Positions 10,955-21,763 of a DNA stretch of 64,000 bases are shown one piece after another (position 1 is the first letter of the stretch; each line of letters starts with the position of its first letter). The notes beneath the pieces are model-generated. The model searched no databases. It had not been told where the DNA came from and saw nothing but the letters and a program-made list of their open reading frames with translations. A program made the position numbers and the translations under genes. Source of the stretch: Ambrosia x helenae (lineage: Eukaryota; Streptophyta; Magnoliopsida; Asterales; Asteraceae); NCBI GenBank assembly GCA_030844895.1, contig CM061234.1, forward strand, positions 10,013,173 through 10,077,172, in the 5' to 3' direction.

Positions 10955-13900
10955 TTTTTTTTCATTCCAGGACAAAGAAAATTACATTAAGATAGCGGGC
11001 AGGCGGGCAGCAAGCTGCGTCGCCACCCCTTTCTGGATAGCAAATCCTAATCTACTAAAAACATAACCATGTTCACCCGGAGCCGAGACACTACTGTGAA
11101 TAACCCGCTGGACCCTGGTCAGGAAACGGGTAGCCTCCGGTGCCAATGAGCCAAAGGTACAAAAACGTGTTGGTTCTCCTCGCAAGCTTTAGCATGTTTT
11201 TCTACCTTCTTTGCCTCTGCTTTCCGGACCGCTTGCCCTGCAACAAAGCCACTATCCCTCAACCCAACTAGGGGAGATACACCCGTCAGGTCAACACAAG
11301 CATGCTTCCCCCCGGCCCACCCCAAGACAAGGAGATCTGCTGGTCGTAGGGTGGATCTCCCTTCTGCTGGATCCGAGAGGAAGTTTACAGGGGCCTCCTT
11401 CTTGGCTGAGATCCGAGCCCGTCTTAAAATGTCCCACAGAATGTCTCGAACCCAATCATGCCGATATTTAAAACCGGGCAACTCCTTACAATGAACCGCG
11501 TGTTCCCCGTATTCATCCAGGCAGGCCTTACGGCACATCGGACAGATGTCATCCTCCTGGTACATTGGGATCATCAGACGATATTTAAGAATGGCCCTGT
11601 ATTCAATAGCGGACATGCTTTGGCCTAAACCTTCGATCGGGATAACAGTTAGGAAATCTTGGGCGTGGGGGGTTTGCAGGCATTCAATAACTGCCCTCTG
11701 ACGGGGGACAGACCAAAAACTTCACCCAGGTTCTGAGCGATTTTGCCATAAAGGGCATTCGCCAAAGTTTTCTGAGGCTTTGGGTGGGCGGTGTCCTTGT
11801 TAGAAAAACCGCCACTATCAAAACCTGGGAGATAGTCATTTAGCTTTTCGAGGGCCTGCACGTAGTCCAAGTCTGCGCCGAAAACCCCGCTATTTCGTAA
11901 GATGTGGTCTTGAAGGTTCCAGGACTGAGCTCGTGACGCCACAAACGCATACATGCCGACATCCTTCGCAGAGAGGAGCCCTAATCCTCCCACACGCATC
12001 GGCAAAGACGCCATCCGCCATTGTAGGTCACCAAAGAAAGGCCCCCCACATACCACTATGTCTTCAATGGCATCCCGTAAACCCTTGTCAAAACAAGATA
12101 CTGCTTCATCCATCATGGAGGGTTGGCAGGTCCGTAACCCAAAAAGCAACTTAGCAACCCCCATACATGACCTTAGCAGGAGGAGTTCACTCTGGGGATC
12201 CCTAAGGCAGGGCAAGAGTTGCATGAGTTCAACAGCGCGCGATGCCCTCCGCCTTGCCAATCCGCGGATAAAATAAGGGTCACGGCTAACAGCCCCTCCG
12301 AGGAGCTTCACCCCTTTTTCTGGCCTACCAATCCCGCTGGGAAAAAGCCCCTCCTGAAGTTTCATCCCATTACATGACGGCCAAAAGACCTCTGTTTTCT
12401 TAATATTAAGCTGAAGCCCCAAGGATGGCCCCTCTAGCCAGATAATGTCTAAGGCTTTAGCAACTTCGGTGGCCTCACCAATAATCGTCCCATCGTCCAG
12501 GTACCACGCATGAAATGGGAGTTTACAAATTTCTTGTACCCGGAGAACCATAGGGTGTAAAGCAAGGGCGAAAAGGAGGGGACCTAAAGGGTCCCCCTGC
12601 TGAACCCCCGTGGTGGCCCCTATACAGTCATTACCAACATACAACCTAGCTGGCTGGGCATATAGGAACTGGACCCATGAATAGATAGACGGGCAACGTT
12701 GATGGACCTCTCGAAGAAGGGCAGTGCGGTCGATCATATTAAAGGCGTTCGAAAAATCTACTGTGAGCATAGCCAAGGACCCGTCCGCATGGAAGGAGCT
12801 TAAGAACCTGTTCGCGCTGTGAAGCACCGCCTCCGCCCCATTGGGTGTTCCCACCCCAAATTGAAAGTCCCCAAGGTACTTAGCCATTTCCTTCCCAACC
12901 TTCCTCATAGCCACTTTAGAAACTAATCTGCGCCAAATGGCCCCTACGGCAATGGGCCGAATCCCGTTATCAGGTTTCAATAAAGGGGTGAGGGGGCCGA
13001 AGAAATAAATTCAGCTAGAACCCTTGGGCACAAACCCCCTATCCAAAGGTTGACGACTTCAGTAATAGCTGAGAGCAACCCCGTGGAAGTCACTGACCCT
13101 TCTCCAGTAAGAGCGTCAAGCAAATGTTGGGCCCTCAAACCGTCCCTCCCACAAGAAGTCCCTTTAGGGAAAGACCGGAGACATCCAAGCACACAATCCA
13201 TATCCACAATAAGGGCGGGCATGACGTCAGAGTTGGCGGGCAGGGACGGAGGAGGCATCACCGGATGTTTGTCAATAAGGGCGTTCATGGTAGATTCCCC
13301 AAAAGGAGCAACCCCACTGGAACACAACACCTTGGCAGCAGCTGTGAAGTGACCATCCCTAACTTTTCTTAGGCATTGTTTGACATTGGGGCTCTCTTCA
13401 AAAGACTTAATCCCCCTTACACCCTGGGTAAAGAAAACACCCTCCCCCGCACTATCAAAAAGGGAAGAAACCAAATCAGAAAACCCGAAACCGTCTTTCC
13501 ACAAGGAAAGCGCTTGCAGGATGCTACTACATTGCAAGGATTTCCTATTCCCAGACCTCCGCTCCTGTCTAGTGGACGGTTTAACCACCCGCAGAGTACA
13601 CCTCGGCAATAAAAGCAATTTGACCCAACTTTCTACAGACCCTGGAGAGGCCACCACCTTTCGTAAGGCACCTGGCAAAACTTGGGCGAACGCCAATCGA
13701 CAGCTTGGCGGAATGCTTTTGACAGTTTGAATGGGCAGAGAGAAAACCTTTTCAAGGAGGGATAAGTCCCCGACAACCCCTCCTGAAGGACCTGGTTCCA
13801 TATCAGTAGCCGCACGCCGAGGTTTCTGAATCCCCACAACGAAATCTTCCACATCCCCTGTATTCACAGAAAAGGAGAAGACATCATTAACGCCGTGGTT

Positions 13901-14400
13901 ACACCTTTTGCTAAGAGCATGCATCACCATGCACCTCCCACATAGCCATTTGGCCCCATCTTGAAGGGCGCCCCCAACATCCATAAACAGGTCCAGATCT
14001 TGAGACATGGCATCTCGCAATGATGTCTTCCGATTTTCTGTCTTGAAATGCAGACTCTGCATGTGCTCGAGAAGGCGGAAAAACCCCGAAAACCCCGGTT
14101 TACCATCTTTACACTCATGGAAATGCTTGAAGGGGCATGATCTAAGCCCACTGCTGGACCCAAGGCCCGAACCTCCTGGCTTACCAATCCGATCCCTTTT
14201 TTTAGGAGCCATAAACACATCCAAAGCAACCCAGATAAAAAGCAAGAAAAACCTAAAGGACCCCTACTCGAGGCGAGGTGGGGCAATAAACCGATGAAAA
14301 CAAGGACTTAAAAACTTCAGGTAGACAACGGGGAGTAGAGGGGGAGCAACCAACAATTGCTCACCTCCTACCCGCTAACCGCAACACCCTATTTATACCA
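10955..14400 (-). mobile_element. Near full-length non-LTR retrotransposon, REL-endonuclease type
   Basis: This minus-strand element runs from a leader upstream of the ATG near 14212 to an A8 tail (10962-10955). It encodes one long protein, now split by frameshifts. The layout is N-terminal zinc finger, RT, then CCHC knuckle plus restriction-like endonuclease. That is the plan of R2/NeSL/Utopia-type elements rather than the apurinic-endonuclease plan of plant L1 and RTE. The 5' limit is uncertain: I placed it before the ATT microsatellite. No target duplication is obvious. It lies tail to tail with the copy at 985-2740. Confidence 0.8.
10982..14212 (-). pseudogene. Reverse transcriptase with REL endonuclease, frameshifted
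   Basis: From the N terminus it has a C2H2-like finger (CPF...C, with paired His in HMQSLHF) at about residues 25-60, and a second Cys/His cluster (WLCGRC...CNH). A long linker follows, then RT motif A (DFSNAFN), motif B (GVQQGDPLGPLLFA) and motif C (WYLDDG). The C terminus has a CPMCRKAC...HAVHC knuckle (about 11550-11500) and RPADLLVLGW...CVDLTG, which fits the P-D-x(n)-D core of restriction-like endonucleases. A one-base loss in a C-run near 13000, a frameshift near 11700 and another near 11160 break the frame. I chose MAPKKRD at 14212 as the start, but an in-frame ATG lies 11 codons upstream. The RT core (443 codons) is otherwise open, so decay is recent or slow. Confidence 0.85.
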
Positions 14401-14407
14401 TCATACT

Positions 14408-14408
14408 A

Positions 14409-14462
<54 letters not shown>
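14408..14462. repeat. (ATT)n microsatellite
   Basis: About 18 trinucleotide units at the upstream edge of the non-LTR element. A short ATA/ATT patch follows at 14557-14575. Confidence 0.95.
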
Positions 14463-14609
14463 GTTATTGTTATTAATATTATTATATTATATTACTATAA
14501 CTATTGGGAGTTTGACTTCAAACAAGAAAAAACAAGAAAAAGAGAGTCACCAACTATAATAATAATAATATTATTATCCAGGCGATAGGAGTTGAACTTC
14601 AAAAAAGAA

Positions 14610-14770
14610 AAACAGAGGAGGCGATTAGGGGAAGGCGATTAGGGAAGGCAGAGGAGGCGATTAGGGAAGGCAGAAACAGGCGATTACGGTAGAGGAGGCG
14701 ATTAGGGTGTGGGTTAAGGGGCGATTGGCTTAAGAGCGATTGGGATGAAGGGGGGAACTCGGGAGCGATT
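14610..14770. repeat. GGCGATTAGGG minisatellite-like tract
   Basis: The word GGCGATTAGG(G) recurs at irregular 20-30 bp spacing, joined by GGAAGGC and GAGGAG segments, and decays toward GGCGATTGG. It lies 340-500 bp upstream of the methyltransferase start codon. No function can be read from it. Confidence 0.7.
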
Positions 14771-14939
14771 AGATTTTTTTTTTTTTTTATAAAATCTAAA
14801 TACTAGTTATTATAACAAGAAAACAAGATTCGGCCGCAAAAGATTCTATTGTTAATTGCCTCATATAATTTATTCATTTATATTGGAGAATACGGTTTAT
14901 AAATCATAATCATAACTAATAAATATAACACAAGAATAC

Positions 14940-15108
14940 AAGATATCAAGATTCAAGTCGTAATGAACCTCCAACCGGTTTGTGGGGCGGTCTAATTCAA
15001 CCGGTTTTAAACCGGAATTCTACATCCATTTATACCCCCTTATTTGGCCTTTAACTCATCCCACAAACGTAACACTTACCCATCTTTTAAAACAAAGAGA
15101 AAACAGAA
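14940..15108 (+). promoter_or_regulatory. Proximal promoter and leader of the CCoAOMT-like gene
   Basis: A weak TATA-like ATTTATACC lies near 15029, about 80 bp before the ATG. Upstream are CCAACCGG (14972) and AACCGGTT-type boxes (about 14998-15015). The first resembles the MYB-bound AC-type boxes known in lignin-gene promoters, but the match is loose. The assignment is inference from position. Confidence 0.35.
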
Positions 15109-16767
15109 ATGGTAGTAAACGGAGAGACTAAAACCGAGTACACTCTCGGAGAGCCAGTGTGTCTTTTGCAAAGTGATGCCCTTTTGCAGGTAGGTTGGTA
15201 ATCGTTTATTGATCCAAGATTCCAAACTGGTGCCCGTATCCAGTATCCAGTGGCGTAGCCAAGAGTTTTTTCCCACAAGTTTGGAAATTTTTTAGGGCCG
15301 GACGACAGATTGACTATCACTAACTTTCAATTTTTTTCTGTCCTGTCTAGTTAAGCAGTCAGGTCAGGTCACAGAATAAAAATAGCAAAAATCAAATTAA
15401 AATGGAATAGTTTATAAAAAAATATGTTAGTCGATTTTAAAGTGAACAATAGAAATTCATTAAAGTTATTTTTTTCTATGTTTCATTTTTTGAAACTTAT
15501 CAATTATATCATCTATCGAAACCTTTCTAAGCATTTTTTTTAATAAAACAAAAAACAACTCTCAACATTTGCAGTCGGGACGGGTATAACGTGAGCCAAC
15601 TTTAATAATCGGTAAACCAACGTAAAATTAATGTGTTTCTTTGTATCAACCACCGCTTGCTCAAGAGTTCAAGATTAGATTTATTGTTCTAGTTGGCAAA
15701 CCTTGTATCTTTTTTCAAAATTATGAATATACACTTGGATTTAAATGGTTTACGAGCTTGTGTGGTGGGCTTAAACCATAACGATGTTTTTTAATTGAAT
15801 GCGAGCAAAATGAGTTAATGAGTTATTTTTTATTAATAAAATATGGATATAACAACTTTTTCTTAATTATTTAATTGAAATGTTGGTTAAGGTTTGTTGT
15901 CAAAAGTTCTAAGGTTAGGTGTGTCGAGGTTTCTAAGGGTTTCGTGTAAAAGTTTTAAGAGGTAATTTGATGTCGAAATTTTTATGGGTGCGATGTCAAA
16001 ATACACGTATATATAACACTAAAAAGATTTTTTTTGTACGGGTTCGGCCAAACCCGTAGGTCCCTAGGTGCCTACGCCCCTACTCGTATCGTGATCCTAT
16101 GAATATAAAAAAACCGTTGCAATTTGAGTTTTTGTTAATGATCATTTCGCAGTATATTCTTGAAACCAGTGTGTATCTAAGAGAACCGGAACCACTAAAG
16201 GAGCTTAGACAGGTTACCGTGAAACATCCATGGTATTCGAAACCTAGACAAGTTATTTAAAGTTCATGATTATCATAGTCGTTAATTTTACTTGTATCTA
16301 TATCTATGTTTGATTATGTTCAGGAGTATTATGGCAACATCAGCCCATGCAGGACAGTTTTTGAACATGTTATTAAAACTAGTAAATGCTAAGAACACCA
16401 TGGAGATCGGTGTTTTCACTGGTTACTCTCTTCTCGCTACCGCCCTTGCTCTTCCTGATGATGGAAAGGTATATAACAACCGGCAATAAACATATCATGG
16501 TAAATATAAAACTTCTAAGTTTATAATACTACTACAGGTCTTAGCTATTGATCCAGACCGCGAAACCTATGAAATGGGACTTCCGATCATAGACAAGGCT
16601 GGAATTGCACACAAAATCGACTTTAGAGAATCTCTAGCCATGCCTATCCTTGATCAGATGATTGCCAATGTAAGATAATGTTTTTTTTTTTTTTTAATTT
16701 GTATATTTTGTTATAAACTAGTCACAAGGCCATGTTGAACACAATTGAGAGTAATTAAATACTTTAA

Positions 16768-16844
<77 letters not shown>

Positions 16845-17264
16845 GCTCATTGTTGCCCTTTGGTCATAGTGTACGTGATTATATTGAATTATGTTGGATA
16901 TTATTTCTTTGCATTTTTAACATTTTCTTGTAATTTGGTATTCATATTTGATTTGTTTATAAATATTCAGAAAAGGTATCATGGCACATTCGATTTCATA
17001 TTTGTTGATGCTGATAAGGACAACTATATCAACTATCACAAACGCTTAATAGAATTGGTTAAGGTAGGTGGGTTGATTGGTTATGATAACACCCTATGGC
17101 AAGGCTCAGTGGTCGCTCCACCAGATGCACCAATGAAAACGCATGTAAGATATTACAAAGATTTCGTAATAGAGTTCAACAAAGTCTTGTCAGTTGATTC
17201 AAGGATTGAAATATGTATGCTTCCCCTTGGTGATGGAATTACACTTTGCCGTCGGATCAATTGA
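15109..17264 (+). CDS. Caffeoyl-CoA O-methyltransferase-like protein, five exons
   Basis: The family transfers a methyl group from SAM to the catechol hydroxyl of caffeoyl-CoA or related phenylpropanoids, in the cytosol, feeding lignin and phenolic pathways. My exon model is 15109-15189, 16153-16232, 16324-16468, 16538-16669 and 16971-17264. All introns are GT-AG and all joins keep frame, giving 243 residues against about 247 for the family. The SAM motif MEIGVFTGYS (80-89), D107 and A136 are present, as are the metal ligands D159 (FVDADKDNY) and D185/N186 (YDNTLW) and the C-terminal GDGITLCRRI. The usual SADEGQ is SAHAGQ (60-65), and FREG is FRES (131-134) as in the promiscuous flavonoid-type clade. 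It may therefore be a CCoAOMT-like or flavonoid-type enzyme rather than the lignin enzyme. Intron 1 carries a hAT-like insertion and intron 4 an AAT microsatellite. Confidence 0.92.
15248..16082. mobile_element. hAT-like non-autonomous element in intron 1
   Basis: The ends are CAGTGGCGTAGCC on the left and, read inward from the right, TAGGGGCGTAGGCACC. Both fit the hAT terminal pattern (C/T-A-G-N-G). The 8-bp flanks CCAGTATC and CTCGTATC match at six positions, like an aged target duplication. No transposase is encoded. It makes up most of the 963-bp first intron of the methyltransferase gene. Confidence 0.65.
16768..16845. repeat. (AAT)n microsatellite in intron 4
   Basis: About 25 AAT units, interrupted once, lie inside the last intron of the methyltransferase gene. 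It is likely polymorphic. Confidence 0.95.
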
Positions 17265-18057
17265 GTTTTATATAATCGCCAGCAGAAGTATTTGAAGATC
17301 GGGATATGGTGTGTGGGCCAATTACATATGTTTTTTTCGGTTGAATTCCTTTCATCAGCTTTTACATGTAATGTGTTATAAAATGAACTATGATCTGGTC
17401 GCGTTCTAGCATATAGAGCCGGCCCAACGGCAACGCAAGCAAGGGCTTTGGGCCTCCACTTGATTAGGGCCTCTAAAATAAACAGAGTTTATATATAAAT
17501 TAATTGGATTATCAAATCAAATTTACATGCTGTCTTACCTGTAAAACTGCATATTTTTCTTATTTTCTTATATTTGGTCAAGGGTTCGATACTGGTTACG
17601 TCTGTTTGACAATAAAACTTCCATGTAATAAACTTCGCAGCGGTTTTCAGTTGGTATCAAATCGGCTTAATATATTAACGGTACCGATGTTGTTCGTTTG
17701 GTGTCAGTTCGGCTCGTCACGGTACTATTTCCGTACCGTCATTCGCTGTAACATATGGTACCAAAAAATATACTCTATTACCATTACAACTTTTTCAACG
17801 AACTTTATACTGTTACAACATAAAAATCTTCAAAATGAATACCGTATCAGTACCTATGTTCAAACGATATCGGTCCGGTTCCTCGTGATAAAGAATAAAA
17901 TATAGTTGACATGTTCAAATAAAGATATAAGCGAAAACAAAAGGGAAAACAAAAGGGTGAAGCTCACGTAAAAAGCTTGTTACTGTAAAAAACAATATGG
18001 AGCGTATGATTAAATTTGATAATCAGGGGCACGATGGTAAATTCTTAGTGTCATTAA
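17265..18057. other. Downstream flank of the CCoAOMT-like gene, no other gene
   Basis: It holds the presumed 3' UTR and then spacer DNA. At 17640-17890 GGTACC/CGGTACC-like words recur, a degenerate repeat whose boundaries I cannot define. A 133-codon open frame here has no recognisable motif and is probably chance. Confidence 0.55.
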
Positions 18058-19141
18058 AGTTTCACCCCCATTTTTAAAACGGCCATAACTTTTTCATACG
18101 ACATTATTTAAAAAAAAAAATACACCATAAAAAACAAGTTTTTCATCCTCTTTCATTTCCATACCATATTGCTATACTTTTTATTTAAAAAAAATTGTTG
18201 GGTTGATAACTTGCGTTTTATTGAGGGTATACTTGCGTTTTAGAAACGCAAGTTATACCTGATAAAATGACCTGGTAAAACGACCCGATAAAACGCAAGT
18301 TATAAATGTTAAAACGCAAGTTATACATGCTAAAACGCAAGTAAGTAATATCAAGTTTTTACATTTAGACGCAAGTTATTATTGCTTATTATTGTTTAAA
18401 CGCAAGTAGGTGATGGATCAATTATATGTACATGGATAACGAAGGGCTATAAAGTATGAACATTACCTTTATTTCTTGAAATGCATGCTTCATCAAATCA
18501 ACAAACAAAGAAAATACACATCACAAAAGCCAAACGGTTAAAGTGTATAATTTTACTTTGTTCATCAAATAAAATTACGGTAATACAGCCAAAAAGTAAT
18601 AAAACAAGCACGTCTTGGCAAAGGCTCACCATTCTTGACTACGGCTATCTGTGCTTGCTATAGTGCTCACGATCACGTTCTCATTCCCGCACGGATTACA
18701 TTTTATTCAGTTCGTTCGACCCATACTAACAAATTATGATCAATTTCAATCTGAACATGTTTTGACTCGCTATTTAAATTTAGATTACAACACTATAGTT
18801 TATGTAATCATTGTTGACATATTAAGTATTTACAAAATTTTAAACCGGCCACATTTTATGTACAGTGATCCTATCAACACCTGTTGATTTGTGCTAGAGG
18901 TTCGAGGAAACAAACTAAAAAAAACAAAAAGCTATTGTTACATTCAGAATGTTTAAACGCAAGTAATAATATCAAGTTTTTACATTTAGACGCAAGTAAT
19001 ATCAACCAAGCTATTTTTTTTTAAAGTATAGCAATATTGTATGCAAATGAAAGAGGATAAAATGCTTGTTTTTATGGTGTGTTTTTTTTTAAATAATGTT
19101 GTATGAAAAGTTATGGACGTGAAAAAAATGGGGGTGAAACT
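18058..19141. mobile_element. Element with ~140-bp terminal inverted repeats
   Basis: The left arm (18058-18200) begins AGTTTCACCCCCATTTTT. It matches, as an imperfect reverse complement, the right arm (about 19005-19141) ending GGGGGTGAAACT. The arms share blocks such as CCATAACTTTTCATAC and TTTCATCCTCTTTCAT. The interior has at least nine ACGCAAGT words. No transposase is present and I found no convincing target duplication, so the superfamily is open. Long arms would suit a Mutator-type or foldback element. Confidence 0.7.
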
Positions 19142-19287
19142 CAACCGTTGTGGGTTATACCTATTTTGTCCTTCTCCTCCTCTTTTAAAAACTCAACGTA
19201 TAGTTTTTCCTTTTTAATCTTATCCATTGATACTTTTCTATCATCATGAATTCTATGTTTTCTTTGGCAAATATCTATATATCTATA

Positions 19288-21763
19288 TCTATACTATATT
19301 ATAAAGCATTTTAGAAGGATTCCAACCAAATTTAAGTAAATACTACATATTATGCTTATGGTATAACAACTTAATTAAGTTAGTAAGAGGGCAAAATTGT
19401 CTTTCCATATAAATATTAAATTGAATAATGAATAATTATTTTATATTACATTATGATCACATTCATTTTGCATTACTTGAAATTAAGATTATTGAATTGT
19501 TTTAATTCTTTCCTTGCTTTGTAACCGTAGAAGCCTAAGAGTTGAAACAAATTAAAATAAAAAAATATCAACTTTTGAGAATACAAAAAAAACATTAATA
19601 AATATTAAGATCAAATGTAGTTTTTACATTAAACAGTAAGTTCTAAGAATATATAAAAAACCATTAATCTATATTATCTAAGGTAATTACATTCTTTCTA
19701 AATTAGTAAAAAGAGTTTTGTGTTATCTAGGTAGAGTTCAAGATTATCCTTAGGGATTTTAGCACTCATTATTTATCCCAATCAGACAAGCGTGTGGGAT
19801 GAAACTTTCTATGCTCGTACCTACCACTTGTTCCTAAATCTTCGCTTGGAGTAAAGATTATCACTAACATTGAGTACAGGAGGCATTTTTTTGCTACCGC
19901 TAAGAGGATTTAGTTTATATAATTAATATTTCTTTTTTATAAACATATATATTATGGTGACTATACATATTCTAACTCTCATATACTATTAAGTTTGTAT
20001 ATATTAATGTTATGTCTCTATAAACAGAGGCTTATTGTATTTGGTAGAACTCATTGATTTAAAAAATAGTATAAAGAGTTGTGATATAATTAATCTTTCT
20101 TTGTAATAAACATATATATTATGGTGACTATTTATATTCTAACTCCCATATACCATTAAGTTTGTATTAATGTTGTATCTCTATAAATATATGCTTATTG
20201 TATTTGGTATAACTCCTTGATAAAGAGCTCTCTCATTTTTCATCTTATCTTTCTCTTTATAATATTTGTTCTTATGTTTACATACCTTGTATAGTGGTTG
20301 CTAGGAATAACCATTGAGAATACATGAAATGGTAGCATGTTGCGATAAACTTTAACAACTCATGTTCCTCATTGAGATATAGCTTAAACGAGAAACACGC
20401 AGGACGTGAAGCAGAGTGTATTACAAGTGAAATTGTGGACAACAATGGAAAATTCGTGCATCATGACACATGTCAATGACTTAACACAAATAAAAACACT
20501 CTCGTTTTGTAATATGATTAAGCTCGTTGTTTGTTTGATTTCGCATGTATGTTGGTGACAATGGACTCTAGTATCTAGGACAGTTTGTGGTAGTTTGATG
20601 TTGTAATTTGAATCTCTAATCTAATTCACATGAACATCCATTCGAACTAGAACGTCACAACACGGGTGGCTTCCATGTTATTGTTACAACCAAATGCGTT
20701 AATTTTCCTTGTATTTATTACATTTATTACGAGTAAAAGTTACTTTAATTCCCTACATACGCTTTTTTCATCATGTCATGTACAGAGAACAAAACAAAAG
20801 CAAGACTAATTATATTGAAGTGAACAGGTTATTAGGTTAACAAAACAAAAATAATAAATACACGACAATACTAACTCTATGTAAATGCTATACACATTGC
20901 GTATCTAGGTTTAGATTACCAAAAAAATTAATATTTTATTTATATAAAGAAATGCTTAGAAAGTCCACAAGTTTTACTGTATATAATATTAATATATCTT
21001 ATTAACGTAGTTTAAAGCAACTATAACCCTCTAATTACTCTACATTTTTTCATAAATTGTTAACTCTTACAACTTATAACTGCTTGATAATCTTCATCCT
21101 TTTTTTACAACCCATAAACTATAATACTTGGTTAGATATATTATGATAAGCATAGGTAGTGGTTTCATTGTAGGTGACGGCCCAAGAGGTAACCCAACCC
21201 ACGTTGGGTCAACATACGACATGGGTGAGACAATTCAAACATCGGCCTGGATCTCAGGTAAACAAAAACAGGCATTCAACCAAATTGGCTCAACTTCTTC
21301 TTCGTTAAACAAAAATGCAGACATCGGAGTTCATTATTTGTTTTTGACATAACTATCAACTTATGTTTGAAACAAAACATTAATAGAGATTAAAAGGTGG
21401 GTATCGGTTTACTATGAAAGAGTCCGTTGGCATAAGCCCTTACAAGAGTTAATAAATTGTGTAATATACATACATAGTCCTTTGGGTAATTAAGTAAAAT
21501 TTTAATTTTAGCATTTTGGCAAGAATAATGTATATGTTTAGCCCTCATGATAAATTAGTTGCAAAGTCTAACCAAATCAAGTTAAGCAAGCCAACTCAAT
21601 TTTTGATCAAGCCGAGCTCGAGTTTAAGATTCCAGCTTGATTTTAAAATAAGAGTCAACTCAAGCCAACTCGGTATGAAGTGCAAGTCAAGCTCGAGCTA
21701 GCCTTAGCTTGACTCAACCTTTAAGTGTTGTGTTCCCACCGCATCGCGTGGGCACCCCACTAG
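19288..21763 (+). mobile_element. Non-autonomous Helitron
   Basis: The 5' end TCTATACTATATTATAAAGC is the classic plant Helitron start. The 3' end has a GC-rich hairpin (CCCACCGCATCGCGTGGG, 21735-21752), then eight bases and CTAG (21760-21763). The flanking bases are A (19287) and T (21764), the expected A/T insertion site. No Rep or helicase domain can be seen in 2476 bp, so it is non-autonomous. The right flank is copia sequence. Confidence 0.85.

Noticed and set aside
12977..14245. Plus-strand ORFs opposite the non-LTR retrotransposon
   Set aside because: They are shadows of the minus-strand RT protein and have no motifs of their own.
14610..14770. CRISPR-like array of GGCGATTAGGG units
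   Set aside because: Spacing is irregular, spacers are themselves repeats and the genome is a plant. It is a decayed minisatellite.
16745..16933. Ile-rich 62-codon ORF
   Set aside because: It is a translation of the AAT microsatellite inside intron 4.
17504..17905. 133-codon ORF downstream of the methyltransferase
   Set aside because: It has no domain, signal or homologous motif, and overlaps the GGTACC-rich repeat.
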